A stretch of DNA of 64,000 nucleotides from Ursus arctos (taxonomy: Eukaryota > Chordata > Mammalia > Carnivora > Ursidae): positions 76,063,931 through 76,127,930 of the forward strand of contig NW_026622985.1 of assembly GCF_023065955.2 (NCBI RefSeq), given 5' to 3'. Below are positions 23,880 to 36,595 of this stretch, piece by piece. Under the pieces are notes generated by a model. That model ran no database searches. It was not told the DNA's origin and saw nothing but the letters and a program-made list of their open reading frames with translations. Each line of letters opens with the position of its first letter. The first letter of the stretch is position 1. A program made the position numbers and the translations under genes.

Positions 23880-24089
23880 TTTTAGGAGCACCTGGGTGGT
23901 TCAGTCATTAAGCGTCTGCCTTAGGCTTGGGTCATGATCCCAGGGTCCTGGGATTGAGACCTGCATTGGGCTCCCTGCTCAGTGAGGAGCCTGCTTCTCC
24001 ATCTCCCACTCCCCCTGCTTGTGTTCCCTCTCTCACTGTCTCTCTCTCTCTCTCTCTCTCTGTCAAATAAATAAATAAAATCTTTAAAA
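23880..24089 (+). mobile_element. Can-SINE with (TC)n expansion
   Basis: Head GAGCACCTGGGTGGTTCAG, body CATCTCCCACTCCCCCTGC, tail AAATAAATAAATAAAATC. A (TC)n run sits at 24039-24061. Flanks 23869-23879 (AAACAAACTAT) and 24090-24100 (AAATAAACTAT) look like a worn target duplication. Confidence 0.93.
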
Positions 24090-24100
24090 AAATAAACTAT

Positions 24101-26420
24101 AGCAACTTTATTAAGGTATAACTGATATAATAAAACTGCACATGATATAAAATGTGAATTTGATAAGATTTGGCATATATACACATTCATGAAACCATCA
24201 TCACAATCAGGATAATGAATATATCCATCATTCCCCGTTTCTTCTTGTCCCTTTGCAATTCCGTCCTTCTGCCACTTTCTGCTCCCATCCCCAACCCCAG
24301 GCAACCACTGATCTCCTTTCTGTCACTGTACATCAGTTCTCACTTCCTTGAGTTTTACAAATGTAATCATACAATATCTACAAGTCTCTATTTGACTTCC
24401 TTTACTCTGCATAATGATTTGCCATCTATCCATGATATAATGTGTGTCGGTAGTTCATTTCTTTAGAAAAACATTTTTATTTTGTAATCATTTTAGATTT
24501 ATAGAGAAGTTGCAAAGATAGTACAGCAAGCTCCTGCATACCCTCCACTCAGCTTCCCTGAATGTTAACATCTTATGTAACTGTGGTACCTTAGTCAATA
24601 CTAAGAAATTAACATTCTTACATTACTAATGACTAAACTATAAACTTTATTTCTAATTCACTATTTTTCCACTAATTTTTTTTTCTTATGTGCCAGAATC
24701 TAATCCAGGAAACCACATTGCACTTAGTCTTCATGTCCCCTTAGTCTCCTCTGGGATCTGACAATCTTAGCTTTTTCTTCATTTTTATGACCTTTATAGT
24801 TTGTAAAATTACAAGTCAGGAATTTTGTAGAAAATTTCATTTCCTTTTATTTCTGAGTTGGGTTCCATTGTGAGGACACATCACAATTTGTTTATCCATT
24901 CACCTGTTGATGGAATTTTGTGCTATTTCCAGTTTTTGGCTATTACAAATAAAGCTGTCATGAGCATTTATATACAAGTGCTTGGATGGACTTCTACTTT
25001 CATGCCTATTGGATAAATATCCAGGAGTTGAATAGATTAATCATATGGAAGGTATACATTTAACTTTAAAAAAAAAATGTGACACTGCTTTCCAAAGTGG
25101 TTATGCCATTAAACCTTTCTGCCAGCAGTGTATGAACCTCTAATTTCTTCCTATTCTTGTTAACACTTGGTATGGTCAGACTGTAATGTTAGCCATTCCT
25201 GTAGAGCTGTAGCAGTACCTCATTGTGATTTTACTTGCATTTCCCTAATGACGAATGATGTTGTGCATCTTTTTTTAAAAAAATATTTTATTTACTTATT
25301 TGTCAGAGAGAGAGACAGAGCACAGGCAGGGGGAAGAGGGCGAAGCAGGCTCCCCATTGAGCAAGGAGCCAGATGAGGAGCTTGATCCCAGGACCCTGAG
25401 ATCATGACCTGAGCCGAAGGCGGACACTTAACCGACTGAGCCACCCAGGCATCCCTGTTGTTCATCTTTTTATGGGCTTATTTGCCAACTCTCTAGCTTC
25501 TTTGGTGAAATGTCTGTTCAGATCTTTTGCCCATTTTGGGGAGAGGTGGTTTGTTTCTTATTGCCGCTTCTTGAGAATTCTTTATATAGTCTATATACTG
25601 GTCTTTTACCAGAGACAGGCTTTGCAAATATTTTCTCCCAGCCTGTGGTTTATCTTTTCATTGTCATAACTATCTCTTCAACTTCATTTCTGTCTGTATA
25701 TTTATATGCCAGTACCCCATTGTTTTGGTGAGCTTTATCATGTTTTGATATCTGATAAGACTGGTCCCCCACGACATTCTGTGTTCTCAGAGTTTTCCTG
25801 GTTCTCTTTCTAGTTTTCTTGCTCACATTAACATTAGAATTAACTTATATATGGTTTAAAAATATTACTCATATTGTTAATGGGATTATATTACACTTTT
25901 GATTTACTTTAGGGAAACTGACATGTTTGTGATACTGAGTGTTGTTTTCAACAACATGATGTGTCTCTCCATTTATCTGTCTTCTTTTGTGTTCTTATAT
26001 AGCATTTTAAAGTTTTATTTATATTGATCTTCTACATATCTTGTTATGTTTATTCTCAGGTAATTCATCTTTTTTTGATGCTATTGTAATGGCATCCTTT
26101 CTTCCAATATATTTTCTAATTTCTTGTTTGCATACCTGAAGGGTATTGATTTCTGCATGTTAATTTTCAAACTATCCATCCCTATGAATTCTCTTATCAC
26201 TTCTAACAGTTTTTTAGTTGATTCTTTTGTGTTTTCCAGGAATACAATTTTATTTTCTTCTTTTTAATTTCTACACCTCTAAATCCTTCATCTCTTCTAA
26301 TTGCGCTATTACTTCCAAGAAAATATTAAGTAACAGTGGAGATAATGGTCATGGTTTCTGTTTTCTGTTTTTAATAGGTTTGTTTCAAGTCTTTAGCCAT
26401 TAAGCATGATACCAGCTCAA
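24101..26420 (-). mobile_element. long L1M copy, reversed, split by a SINE
   Basis: Begins with TTTATTAAGGTATAACTGATAT (reverse of an L1M 3' end). It continues through reversed 3' UTR (CCAGGCAACCACTGATC in related form), the ORF2 C-terminal segment (TTTCCAAAGTGGTTATGCC; CAGATCTTTTGCCCATTTTG) and further ORF2 sequence to about 26.4 kb. It may be more than one old L1M. Frames are destroyed; open stretches on the plus strand are antisense shadows. A Can-SINE lies at 25275-25455. Confidence 0.85.
25275..25455 (-). mobile_element. Can-SINE nested in L1M
   Basis: AATATTTTATTTACTTATTTG tail side, head CTGAGCCACCCAGGCATCCC. Flanks 25259-25274 (TGTTGTGCATCTTTTT) and 25456-25471 (TGTTGTTCATCTTTTT) differ at one base, placing the insertion after the L1M. 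Confidence 0.95.
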
Positions 26421-28085
26421 AGCAGAATTAGATTTATTGTCATTATAAGAAAATATTTCTCATTTTTAGTACCTGTTGGCTGCTAAAGTGCATAGTTTTG
26501 GGGTGAGAGGGAGAAGAGGTACCTGGATCCTGGCAGAGCTTCTTCTCAGAACACACACATGAACTCTGTTATTTCTTTGGTTGGGCAGATAGTTTTTCTT
26601 CAGTTTTTGTCAATCAAGAGTTGTCCTTACACAAAACCCTTTAAGCCACAACATCTCCTGTCACTTCTCCTTCACTGTGTTTCTCAGCCAACAGTCTCTT
26701 TACCAAGGGACTGGGTTATAGGCAACAGGACGACATGTGGTCATGAACTTTGCTCAATCTCACTTTCCCTGATTCTCTGTCCTGTCATCATGGAACGTTT
26801 GGTGACACTTATGCCAGGTCATGACTCTACACTCTAGCATTCTACTTAATGGATAGTGAGGGGTTCTTATTTGGGATTTCTTGGAGTCTAAGTTGTACAT
26901 GTTGGTTTTCAGGTTCCAACTTCACTTTCTTAGCTAAATATGCTTTTCAGCATGGGGTTTGGTATTGTAGCAAATGACATATAAACCTTATAGTATTTTT
27001 TCTTTGATTTTCTACTTTGTGTGTTTTCCCTGGGAATAGGATGAGGAGAGTAGGTTTATCTACGTTTATTTTCTTATTTCAACTTAAAAATCTACATTAA
27101 TTTTCAGATGAGCAAAATGTACATGTTGCCCTTCAAAATAATTACTTCAAGAGATAATATGCTAACACTAATGAAATTTTGCAAAGGTTCTTAAAAAAAA
27201 AAACAACCCTCCTTTGGAAATAAGTTTAGGATTAACTTTTGTTGTGACATATAAAATCCACCTAATTACTTCATAGTCACATTGCATTTTCTAATATAAA
27301 ATGATCCTACTCAAGCACTCACCTCATCCTTCAGTCACTGAATAATTCTGGACCATATTTGAAAATTAAATTAATCACCAAACACTGAAAACTTAATACT
27401 GCTGAAGATTTTAAAAATAAATGTCCCAAGTAGATTCCTTTTTTCTTTTCTCATAGACAGCTCAGAAGGTACATTACTTTCTTATTTTCCCCAAGGGTAC
27501 AACTGTTTCCCTTAGAATTAATATTAAGCATAATTATTCATTTCATTTTTATGAGTTATTTTATGAATATTTTATGAGTTGGAAACTTGTCATTCACCTT
27601 TAAAAATCTTTTAATATTATTAATTTTCTAAACTATGTTTCGTTACAGAACTGTGCTGAGGACTGTTTATAGCTGATACAGGAAAAAGGGCCCCGATAGC
27701 ATAAGTTTGAGATCTATGGATAAACAAAGTTAAGCAAATTTCTTTGTTTTGGTACTTCTGATAGTCTTTTATATGCTAATGTGCACTGTGAAAATCCAAT
27801 ACACTACCCAGCATTTCCCAGATTGGGCTAGTTAACTGAATTCTCTCCTTCATTTTTTATCATTCATTTTCTACCCTTCCCAAAGTGTGTAATATTCAAA
27901 TAGGAGCATTAATCTATAATGCAGCAAAGATATCTCTTGTCTTCTCTATTCTTTTTCTACTCATATTAAATCATGATCTAGTACATCCACAGAACTCAGT
28001 GTAGAGAGAGACACAGATGCTAAAGTACGCTGAAAATTCACATCAGCTTCTTTAATTTTTTTAAACATTGCTCTACAATGCAAAT
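26421..28085. other. no gene or repeat recognised
   Basis: AT-rich, with an open frame of 92 codons at 26559-26837 that shows no domain. A short AAAAAAAAAAAA run lies near 27192. Confidence 0.4.
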
Positions 28086-28215
28086 TTGCTCCTATCTCTT
28101 TTGCTTAAAATCCCTCAGCAGCTATTTATTACTAAAAGAATAAATTCCATGTCTGCCTCTTACATTTCTGGGCTCATCAATAACTCACATGGCCTGAGTG
28201 CTCCAGCAGCATCAG
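28086..28215 (+). mobile_element. possible L2 fragment
   Basis: TTTGCTTAAAATCCCTCAGCAGC followed, in pieces, by AATAAATTCCATGTCTGCC recalls the L2 block CTGCTTAAAACCCTCCAGTGGC ... AAAGTCCAAACTCC. Short and diverged. Confidence 0.4.
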
Positions 28216-28875
28216 ACAGCTTGCAGGTCACCTAACAGGTCAAATATGTCAGGTCGATCTGGCAAGACAGTGTAAAGAGCTCTGCAGACCTGCTCCCCAG
28301 TGAAACTGGTGTAAAATTACTAAAAATCGACCATTTTAAGGCTTCTGAAAATGGTTAAGGGAAAATAGCCAATGAAGAAACATTTATTCATGAAAATTTG
28401 GTAAGAAAAGCATGCGTCTGCAATATTTGAGTCAAGACTCCTCCCTTCTGCCTCCCCTCTGCTCAGTGAGGCAGACACTCTGTTTTAGATGTTTGCAGCC
28501 AAGAACAAAGGGCTCTCTCTCACTCTAGCTCCCAGTCAACAGGCTCTCTTCCTGGGAGGAATAGGACATCAACATTTCTCAGCCTGCCCATAGCTACCTA
28601 TTGCTGATATTAAGTTTCAGATGGGTATGGTTGTGGGATGGGACTCCCTTTTGCCAAACACTGCTCCTGGAATGAAGTCTCTAGTTAGGGCAAGGAACTG
28701 CTGACAATATTAGGTCTTTATCACTCTTGCCCTGGCTTCTGAGGAGAGGCAAGTGGAGAAGACCTCAGGTTACTGTCACCTCCAACTCTCCCAACAAGTG
28801 CTTGGTTCCTAAAGTGGAGATGTCACTCAGAGAGAAAGAAAGGGATAGAAAAATTTTTCTAAGAAAAAATAGTTA
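28216..28875. other. no feature recognised
   Basis: Somewhat higher GC than its surroundings, no coding frame. Confidence 0.35.
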
Positions 28876-30075
28876 AGCCCCCCAATTTTTTGAAAAACAC
28901 TAACTGATACATTCAAGAAGTTCAACAAACTCCAAGTAGAATAAATGAACTTAAATAGGATCCATAAACTGATATGTCACAGTTAAAATGCTGAAAGTCA
29001 AAGACAGAGAAAATCTTGAAAGCAGCAAAAGAAAAATGACTCATCATTTACAATGGAACCCCAATAGATTAACAGCTGATCCCCAGCAGAAATAATGGTG
29101 GCCTGAAGACAGTAGGATAACATATTCAAAGTACTCAAAAAAAAAAAAAGAAAAAGAAAAAGAAAAACAATAACACAATCTCACCAAAACTGTTAACCAA
29201 GAATTCTATATCCAGCAAAGTTATCTTTAAAAATGAAGGCCAAACACACACATTCCCACATAAACAAAACAGAATTTCTTGCTGATAGACCCGTCTTATT
29301 AGGAATACTAAAGGAAATTCTTTTGGCTAAATGTAAGTGACTCCAGAGGGTATTCTGAATACACACACACACACACAGAGACACACACATACAAAGAGAA
29401 CCAGTAAAGGTTAACTGTAATTATAAAAGACAGTATAAGTAGATAATTTTCTCCTTCCTTCTCTCAACTGACCTAAAAAACCAATTATATAAAAAATATG
29501 TATTATATTGTTGGACTTATATAGAAATGTAATATTTTTGCCAATAACAACACAAAAGATTTAGGTAGGAGTAAAGCTGTAATGGGCTAAGAAAATGACT
29601 ACAGATGATAAAGTAATAATTAAAACACTATATTACCAGGTCTGTAACATTAATATAATATGGACAACAATAATACCACAAAACAAGGGAAAAGGGAATA
29701 GAGCTATATAGGAGAAATATTTCTGTATGTCATTACAATTAAGCTGGTATGAATCTGAAAGTCATTCTGATAAATTAAGGTATTTTTGGTAAACTCTAGA
29801 GCTACCACTAAAAAAAAAACAAAAAACCAAACGAACCCAAAACCAAAAACCAAAACCTCATAAAAGTGAAAAAATCATTTAAGAAATATGATACATTAGA
29901 AAATACTAATGCGAAGAAAGCAGTAAATGAAAAACAGGGGAACCAAAAAGAAATGAGACACTTAGAAAATGAAAAGTAAAATGGCACATATAAACATAAC
30001 AACATTGATAAAAACATTAACGTGAATGGATTAAATAATCCATCAAAAGGCAGAGATTGTAAAACTAGGCAAATA
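28876..30075 (+). mobile_element. HAL1/L1M-like LINE fragment
   Basis: GAGAAAATCTTGAAAGCAGC, GGTGGCCTGAAGACAGTAGG, ACCAAGAATTCTATATCCAGC, ATGAAGGCCAAACAC, CTAGAGCTACCACTAAAAAA and GATTAAATAATCCATCAAAAGGCAGAGATTG, read in pieces, are in the order of the HAL1-type half-LINE and an L1 inter-ORF/ORF2-start region. No frame is intact. An (AC)8 run lies at 29361-29376 and an A-rich AAAAAG run near 29139-29166. Confidence 0.72.
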
Positions 30076-30357
30076 TTCTAGTGTTTCACACCTCCATGAA
30101 CAGAAAACTTTGCCTCAAATGTCTTTCTCATCTTGTTTACCTCCCTCGTAGCACTCACAATACAATAATAACATAAAAGCCTACACCTAGCATCTGCAGG
30201 GCCCAGAGGAAAAGTTTTGAAATGAAGCCCTAAATGATGTATTAAGTAGTTATTAACATTTAAAAATATTTTTAAAGATAAATTTTAAATATTTAAAAAT
30301 TAGAAACCAAGTTGACAAACTGTCAAATATGTACTACCTTCCAACCTTTATAACAAC
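30076..30357. other. no feature recognised
   Basis: AT-rich spacer; AATATTTAAAAATT motifs repeated loosely near 30260-30300. Confidence 0.35.
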
Positions 30358-30373
30358 CTAGGTTTGAATTTTA

Positions 30374-30573
30374 TTTTATTTTTTAAAGATTTTATTTATT
30401 TATTCGACAGAGATAGAGACAGCCAGCGAGAGAGGGAACACAAGCAGGGGGAGTGGGAGAGGAAGAAGCAGGCTCATAGCGGAGGAGCCTGATGTGGGGC
30501 TCGATCCCATAACGCCGGGATCACGCCCTGAGCCAAAGGCAGATGCTTAACTGCTGTGCCACCCAGGCGCCCC
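30374..30573 (-). mobile_element. young Can-SINE, reversed
   Basis: Body GAGATAGAGACAGCCAGCG, CGGAGGAGCCTGATGTGGGG, CCATAACGCCGGGATCACG; head GTGCCACCCAGGCGCCCC. Flanks 30359-30373 and 30574-30588 are both TAGGTTTGAATTTTA, a perfect target duplication. Confidence 0.97.
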
Positions 30574-30588
30574 TAGGTTTGAATTTTA

Positions 30589-31797
30589 AATCTTTGGATT
30601 CCTTAGAGTTCCATTTAGAATGGCGTATGAGGTGATTCATCTCCTGGCCCCAGTTCCTGACTTTTCAGTCTATGGCCCAGCCTCCCTTCTCTTTTTATCC
30701 CCAGCTCCATCCCATATTACAAAGGGCCTTGCACAAAACTAGAGCTCCACAATCAAACCCCATTTTTTTCTCTCCTGTGAACAGTTGTCTCTTGCCTCTA
30801 CTGGGGCCACACAAGCCGTTACGACCACTCTCTGGAAAGCAGGACCACAAAAAGTAACCACCCAGGCTCTAGAACTAGATGTGATGACAGTGTACTCAGA
30901 GCTTGGGAGTTATGGTTCTGTGTGGTCCATTATCTTAGCCTTACAGGCTTTTTCCTTAGAAGACTGAATGTGGCCAGAAGAGGCAAGAGTAGGGAAATCT
31001 TAAACCACAGGACCAAGGAAAAGGGTACTTCTTACCTTGGTATAAGGATACTAATAATATGTTTACCTGAATCAGTCTTGGGATCTTACAAGTTTCAGCC
31101 TAGGTGACATGAAAGAGTATATAGTGCCCCTGATGAAAGCAATTTTTAATTCTCATCTTTTGATCTTTGGTCCTTCTTTTAGAACATTAAAGAAGGTCTA
31201 GTTGATAACACACACCTTTTAACATTCCTTTCATTATTCTAACTGCTGATCAAATCTCTTGTATACCATAACTGTGCCCAGAACTTTCTCCTGTCACTCC
31301 TCACTTTCAACTCCCAATCAAACCTGTTCCTTTTATTTCTGCTCTCTCTTTCCTTATGCTTCTACTATTTTTTTCTTCTCTCTTCAGTAAACTTTGCTTT
31401 TTTTTTTTTTTTTGGTTCTCTCTCTACAAAGTCCCAAAATCATCACGATGAGGTCTAAGAGATATTAAGGAGAAGGGAAAATCTAAGCAAGTATTCTAGA
31501 AACTTCCTTAGGATGAGGGTAGAAAAGAGGCAGTAACCAGATTATTAAAACAAAGCATTTAAGAATTATGTTTTGCTTTCATTTCCTTTCACCTTCAATA
31601 TCTGATAAAGTACATCTTGATGATTTGGATTTCTAAGTGTTGAAACATGTTTAAGAGAGTTTCAGAAAGAAATACTGTCGATATAAAATAGCTAACCTTG
31701 GCAAGATCAATTTCAGTGGAGTGGTGTAAGTGAAAGAGAGAGTGCAGAGTGTTGAGTAAGACATGGAAGGGTGAGAAAGAGGAGAAGAGTAGGTGAA
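30589..31797. other. no gene recognised
   Basis: 30610-30700 weakly recalls an L2 segment (CATCTCCTGGCCCCAGTTCC). A T17-type run lies near 31398-31414. Short open frames at 30.7-31.1 kb have no domain. Confidence 0.35.
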
Positions 31798-31813
31798 TGT
31801 AGACAACATTTTT

Positions 31814-32006
31814 TAAAAAAATATTTTATTTATTTATTTGACAGAGAGAGAGAGTGTACACGAGCAGGGGGGCAGGGGCAGAGGGAAAGGGAGAAGCAGG
31901 CTCCCCACTGAGCAGGGAGCCTGAAAAGGGGCTCAATCCCAGGACCCCAGGGTCATGACCTGAGCCAAAGGCAGATGCTTAACTGACTGAGCTACCCAGG
32001 TGCCCC
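31814..32006 (-). mobile_element. Can-SINE, reversed
   Basis: ATTTTATTTATTTATTTGAC tail side, head ACTGAGCTACCCAGGTGCCCC. Flanks 31798-31813 and 32007-32022 are both TGTAGACAACATTTTT. Confidence 0.97.
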
Positions 32007-32022
32007 TGTAGACAACATTTTT

Positions 32023-33059
32023 GAGAAGTTGTATGAGCAGTGGAGAAGAATAAATAAAAGTACAAATGAATGAATTAATGTACTAACTATGTTGTACCCT
32101 ATTATAGTTAAAGGATGTTTTACTTTCAGAGGCAATGGCTTTACCTGTTACATTAAGCTTACTGAATTCTTTTTGAGGATGTATGAGCCAAAATTCTGGA
32201 TTTCCAGGGATAATATCCTCAGTCCAAGTCATAAACTTGTTTTTTAAGCCTCTAGTTTGGTAGTATAGTTTTTCAAAAATAGACTAGCAATTTCATAAAA
32301 GGCTCATGGGAAGGTGAATATATCAGGGGGGATTTTCATAATCTTAACCTTTATGAGCTCTTTCAATTCTGAGATTCTATTATTTTATAGTTTAAATGGT
32401 CATTCAAGCATAGAATCAATTTTATTCCTTAAATTTGTCATTCTAATCACAATTTCAAGTTGTAAATGGTAATACTGTTGCCTGATTTACAGACTCTTTA
32501 GTTTTATTTTACTTGAGTATATTTTATAAGGGGGAATTTAAAAGCTCTAGGTTGGAAACTTTAGCTTTGGCTACCTGAAGGAAAATTCAAGACTGTCTAA
32601 AGTATGTAATAGTTCCTGGTCTTTAAAAAGCTTAAATTGAATTAAGTTCCATGATGGACAAGACATGATGCATGAAATATTTAAGTAAACGATTTAAAAA
32701 TCTTTAAAAATATCACCCTTCTTTCCCAATAAACATAATACCATATCCTAATACACTTAGAAGGTAAAGGAAGAACTATTCTAATTAAGGCAGGGGAAAT
32801 GGACCCAGAGCCTTGCCCATTTAACTTTATCATTTAAACTTTTCCCCTAAATAGACACACATGACGTACATAAAACACACTCATACTCATATACATACAG
32901 CACAACTCCCTTAGGATTCTGCAGAACATCATTTGAAAATGACCAACCAACACAAAGAAAACAATGCAAGATAATTTGTGATGAATTCCTCAAGTGAGTG
33001 ATATCATTAGGGATGGGGAAGGTTAATATCTATCAGGAACATTTTATCAATTACATATA
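32023..33059. other. no feature recognised
   Basis: AT-rich, no repeat I can name and no coding frame. Confidence 0.4.
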
Positions 33060-33680
33060 AGGTATCTACTGCTTTGTAGCCAAATAATCCCCAAATTTAG
33101 AGGCCTAAAACATCATTTATTATCTTACAAGTTTCTGTGGGTCATAGATCTAAGCACAATTTAGTTAGGTCCTCTAGCTCAAGGTCAAAATCTCTTAAAA
33201 GGCTCTAAGATAGGTTAGGGCCAGTCATCTCAAGGTGTTGCTGGTGCCGGATCTGTTTGCAAATTCTCTCAGTTCAATTTGTTTGTTTGTTTGTTTTTAA
33301 GATTTTATTTATTCATTTGACACAGAGAGAGCATAAGTAGGGGGAGCAGCAGGCAGAGGGAGAAGGAGATGCAGGCTCCCTGCCAAGTGGAGGCCCAATA
33401 CAGAGCTTGATCCCACTGACCAGAGCCAAAGGCAGATGCTTAAGGACTGAGCCACTCAGGTGCCCCGTCTCAGTTGGTTTTGATAGAATTCAGTTCACTG
33501 CAGGCTCTTGAACTGAGGACTTTACCTCTTTTCTGGCTGTGGGCTAGAGGCTACCCTCGGTTTTTGCCCATGGGCCCATTCGGCAGCTCAGAACATGGCA
33601 ACTGGCTTTGTCAGAGTGAACGAGGGGGCAGAAGGGATATAAACAAGACGGAGGTCACAGTCTCAAGGAATATAAAAGGA
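33060..33680 (-). mobile_element. LTR-like relic (ERVL-MaLR type?), reversed, split by a SINE
   Basis: TACTGCTTTGTAGCCAAATAATCCCC, CTAAAACATCATTTATTATC and CAAGTTTCTGTGGGTCATAG, read in pieces, resemble the reversed end of a MaLR-type LTR (cf. CACAGTTTCTGTGGGTCAGG). The downstream half (CAGGCTCTTGAACTGAGGAC, GGCAACTGGCTTTGTCAGAGTGA in pieces) keeps the same order. No internal virus-like genes. Confidence 0.5.
33282..33466 (-). mobile_element. Can-SINE nested in the LTR-like relic
   Basis: GTTTGTTTGTTTGTTTTTAAG tail side, head GACTGAGCCACTCAGGTGCCCC. The usual AGGACCCTGAGATCATGACC block is partly missing (GATCCCACTGACCAGAGCC), a small internal deletion. Flanks TCTCAGTTCAATTTG and TCTCAGTTGGTTTTG match at 12 of 15. 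Confidence 0.92.
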
Positions 33681-36040
33681 TCTATACTTTTATAATCAAT
33701 ATTATTTACACTCTTCAGCCTGAGAAATGTTTTGTTAATGATAATGAATCAGATGTTTTATGTTCTTTAAAAATTTTCAAAGAATTTTTCTTAATTTTTT
33801 TTCTCTAGAATCTCGAGTATTGGCATTTTTTAATGCTGAGTTTTACATATCTAAGTTTTATAGAATAATTCATAACCTCAGGTGTATGTTTCGAGGAGGG
33901 AAATGGGATGCTAATGGGAGATGTGGTAATGTTTCCAGACAAAACTTAACATCTTGATGTGTTTAAGATTAATCACGTTTCTATTTGAGGTGTAGTCTGT
34001 GCCTTTCCTAATGCCACAACACTGAGCCCCAGGATCATTGTCGACTAAAGAGCCAAGCCTCTGTCAGAGACACGTGTCACTTCAGAACTGAAAAGCAGAA
34101 AAACCAGAAAGCAAATGCTCTGAATTGCACGTTGGGATGGCATCTAGACGGTGTGCAATGAGCAGCTGCGGTTAATAGGATAACTGATACTAAATGATCT
34201 ACGGAAGCATCATGCAAACAAGGCACTCTAAAAAGTGAGGTTTCTCCTGCATATTTCTTACTGAATTCCACCCAAAGGAATTATAAATGCAAGACAGTGG
34301 AGTTCTTTCAGAAGCACTTCAGTAATCATGCCTCATTTTCTCGTGCAGAGACAGAAAGAAGCAAAGACAGAAAGCTGTCTTTTTCTAAAACGAAGCCCCA
34401 GGCAAATTAAAGTTACGCTGCTTCTTATCTAATACTCCCCTCGAAACATCTGGAATCACAGAGCTGGAAGATAGTGCTGGGCTTTAAAAGGTTTTTGCCT
34501 TTAGAGAAGGAGTGTTTTAAAGAACAGAACAGATGAGGGGCTGGGGAAAACCCAAAGCGTGGGACTCCTTGGGGTGTCTCACTTCCCCAAGAACTATTTT
34601 GCATGTCGCATGGGGCCAGCTCGTTAATTCTACCAACACTCCCCACTCTTACTTTTGTTTGAGTTGATATCAGATTTTCCCCAGTTTGGGTCCTTAAATT
34701 CCATCATTCACCCCAAGTCCCTATTGGCTACTACTGATTCTACAGGAACTCTGCGGCAGCATGGCTGTATGCTGCCTCTAGCTGGGAGACCACACCACTG
34801 CTTCCCCTTTCCAAATCCCCACACTACAACCTCCCACTCCATCACCACCCACATCCTGTCAAGGCTCTCCACTGGCTTTCAGCTGGACTCTCAGAGAGGC
34901 CATTGCAGCTCCCTACATCTGCACCATACTGAAAACTGTCTGCCCAGCTATGAAAAGTATTACTCTGTCAGTCTGCTCTACCAAACACTTAATGAAGCCC
35001 CTTAAAAGTGTTCTCCATTTTTACCCTCCCTTTGGGAAACCCAACTGTCATACTCACTCCCCTATTTTGACAGTGATGTACGCATGCTCCCACCTTTCTA
35101 AAATCTTCTTGCATCAGAAAGCAAGGCCCTTTGATGTTCCAACTTTTTTTGGTCCCTCCCCCTTTGTACAAGGTTCAAGACCCTGTTTAGCGGTGGGCCT
35201 GGGAAATGATTTTAATTTTGCGTACCATTACATATTAAGACATAGTGCTCCAGTTGTTGGGATAGAGGACATGTCAGTACCCCTACCAAGCTCTGGGTTC
35301 CTCATATCTTATACAGTACTTATCTAAATTCTCTAGAAGAAGAGTCCAGGTTCATTTCTATAATCCTGCTGTCCTCTGAGTCCCATAATGACACCATTCA
35401 TATGGTTAATTCCTATAGGATGAAGTCACTCCACCACACTCTCTAAGAATTAATGCTTCTCTTTCATCTTAAAGAATAACACTACAGAATTAAACACTAT
35501 ATTGAGTGACTCAGACAGAAAATGACGGGAGATAAGAGCTAAAATTGAAAAAGGGTTTTTGAGAAGGGAGAGTCCTACCTGAGCTGTAGCCAAAAGAAAA
35601 GTGTCATGGTCAAGGTGAGGCTAGAGATATGCTTCAGAGGAAGAGAAGTTGAGTGAGACCAGCAGAGGGACAGGCAGGAGGGATGGATAACCTTATACAT
35701 CTCTGTGATTTGGGTACCTAACTATAGGCTAAAACACTGATCCTTCCCCTTTGTAATAAAAAGATAATTTTTGTTATGTTCTTAGAAAATTAACAGCCTT
35801 ACAATTACGCAATTTGCTTAGACTACTGACTTGAACACTTCACAGTAAGAGAAGATAAGAGAGTTAGTTCATGACTCAAGATACTAATTCAAAGGGAAAT
35901 GCCATCTCTTCGTATGTTTATCGCTGTGATTTTTGCAAGTGCTATCCAAAGAGTGAAAAAGAAAAAAAATGTTAAAAGGGAAGACCCTTGATATTTTTAC
36001 CCGTTCTTTTCACTTGTAGGCACATGTAATTTACGATGGT
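33681..36040. other. single-copy-looking DNA, nothing recognised
   Basis: No repeat family stands out over 2.3 kb. Overlapping forward frames at 34655-35005 (116 codons) and 34950-35327 (125 codons) lie in a C-rich stretch. They are His/Ser/Pro-rich, have no recognisable domain and start with no obvious promoter. I do not call a gene. Confidence 0.4.
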
Positions 36041-36449
36041 CTATTAGTCCAGCAAGGCAGAGCCAGTAAGATGTGTGTGTGAAAGAGATTTATCTCAAGT
36101 AATTGGCTCATGGGATTATGGAGGCTGCCAAGTCCCAAATCTGCTGGGTGGGCTGGTAGGCAGTACAGACTAAGGGATGAGCCAATGTTGCAGTTCAAGT
36201 TCAAAGGCTATTTCCTGCAGAATTCATTCCTCCTTTGGGGAAGTCAGTCCTGTTGTTCTATTCAAGCCTTCAACTAACTGAATGAGGCCCATTCACATTA
36301 TGGAAGGCAATCTGCTTTACTCAAAGTCCACTGATTTAAATGTTCATCTCATCTAAAAACACCACCGCAGAAACATGCAGAAGAATGTTTGACCACATAT
36401 CTGGGTATGGTGGCTCAGTCAAATTGACATATAAACTTAAGTGTCATCA
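36041..36449 (-). mobile_element. old LTR-like repeat, reversed
   Basis: CATGGGATTATGGAGGCTGCC, GTTCTATTCAAGCCTTCAAC, CATTATGGAAGGCAATCTGC, TTTGACCACATATCTGGG and CTCAGTCAAATTGACATATA, some shown in part, are the reverse of a common mammalian element whose sense strand opens with a GTGTCAACTTGGCTGGGC-type start. I believe it is a solo LTR of an ERVL/MaLR-type element; the family name is uncertain. Confidence 0.65.
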
Positions 36450-36469
36450 CTGATTCTTAGTTTTTTTCC

Positions 36470-36595
36470 TATAATCCTAGTGACAGTGGATAAGTCACTC
36501 ATTCTTTCCAGCCCTCAGTCTTCCCTTTTGTAAAATGAGAAGAGATGATTTCCAAGTTTCCTTCTATTCTAATCTTACAATATTGCTTTCTCTGA
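36470..36595 (+). mobile_element. MIR fragment
   Basis: AGTGACAGTGGATAAGTCAC..., CAGTCTTCCCTTTTGTAAAATGAGAAG matches the MIR core-to-tail passage (CAGTTTCCTCATCTGTAAAATGG). Confidence 0.5.

Noticed and set aside
23921..24304. 127-codon reverse open frame
   Set aside because: It crosses a Can-SINE and the adjoining reversed L1M, and its Arg/Glu/Ser-rich part is a known SINE read-through pattern.
34655..35327. Overlapping 116- and 125-codon forward frames
   Set aside because: They overlap in different frames in a C-rich stretch, which explains the lack of stops. No domain and no gene context.
36041..36449. Provirus
   Set aside because: Only an LTR-like block is present, with no internal viral genes and no partner LTR in the window.
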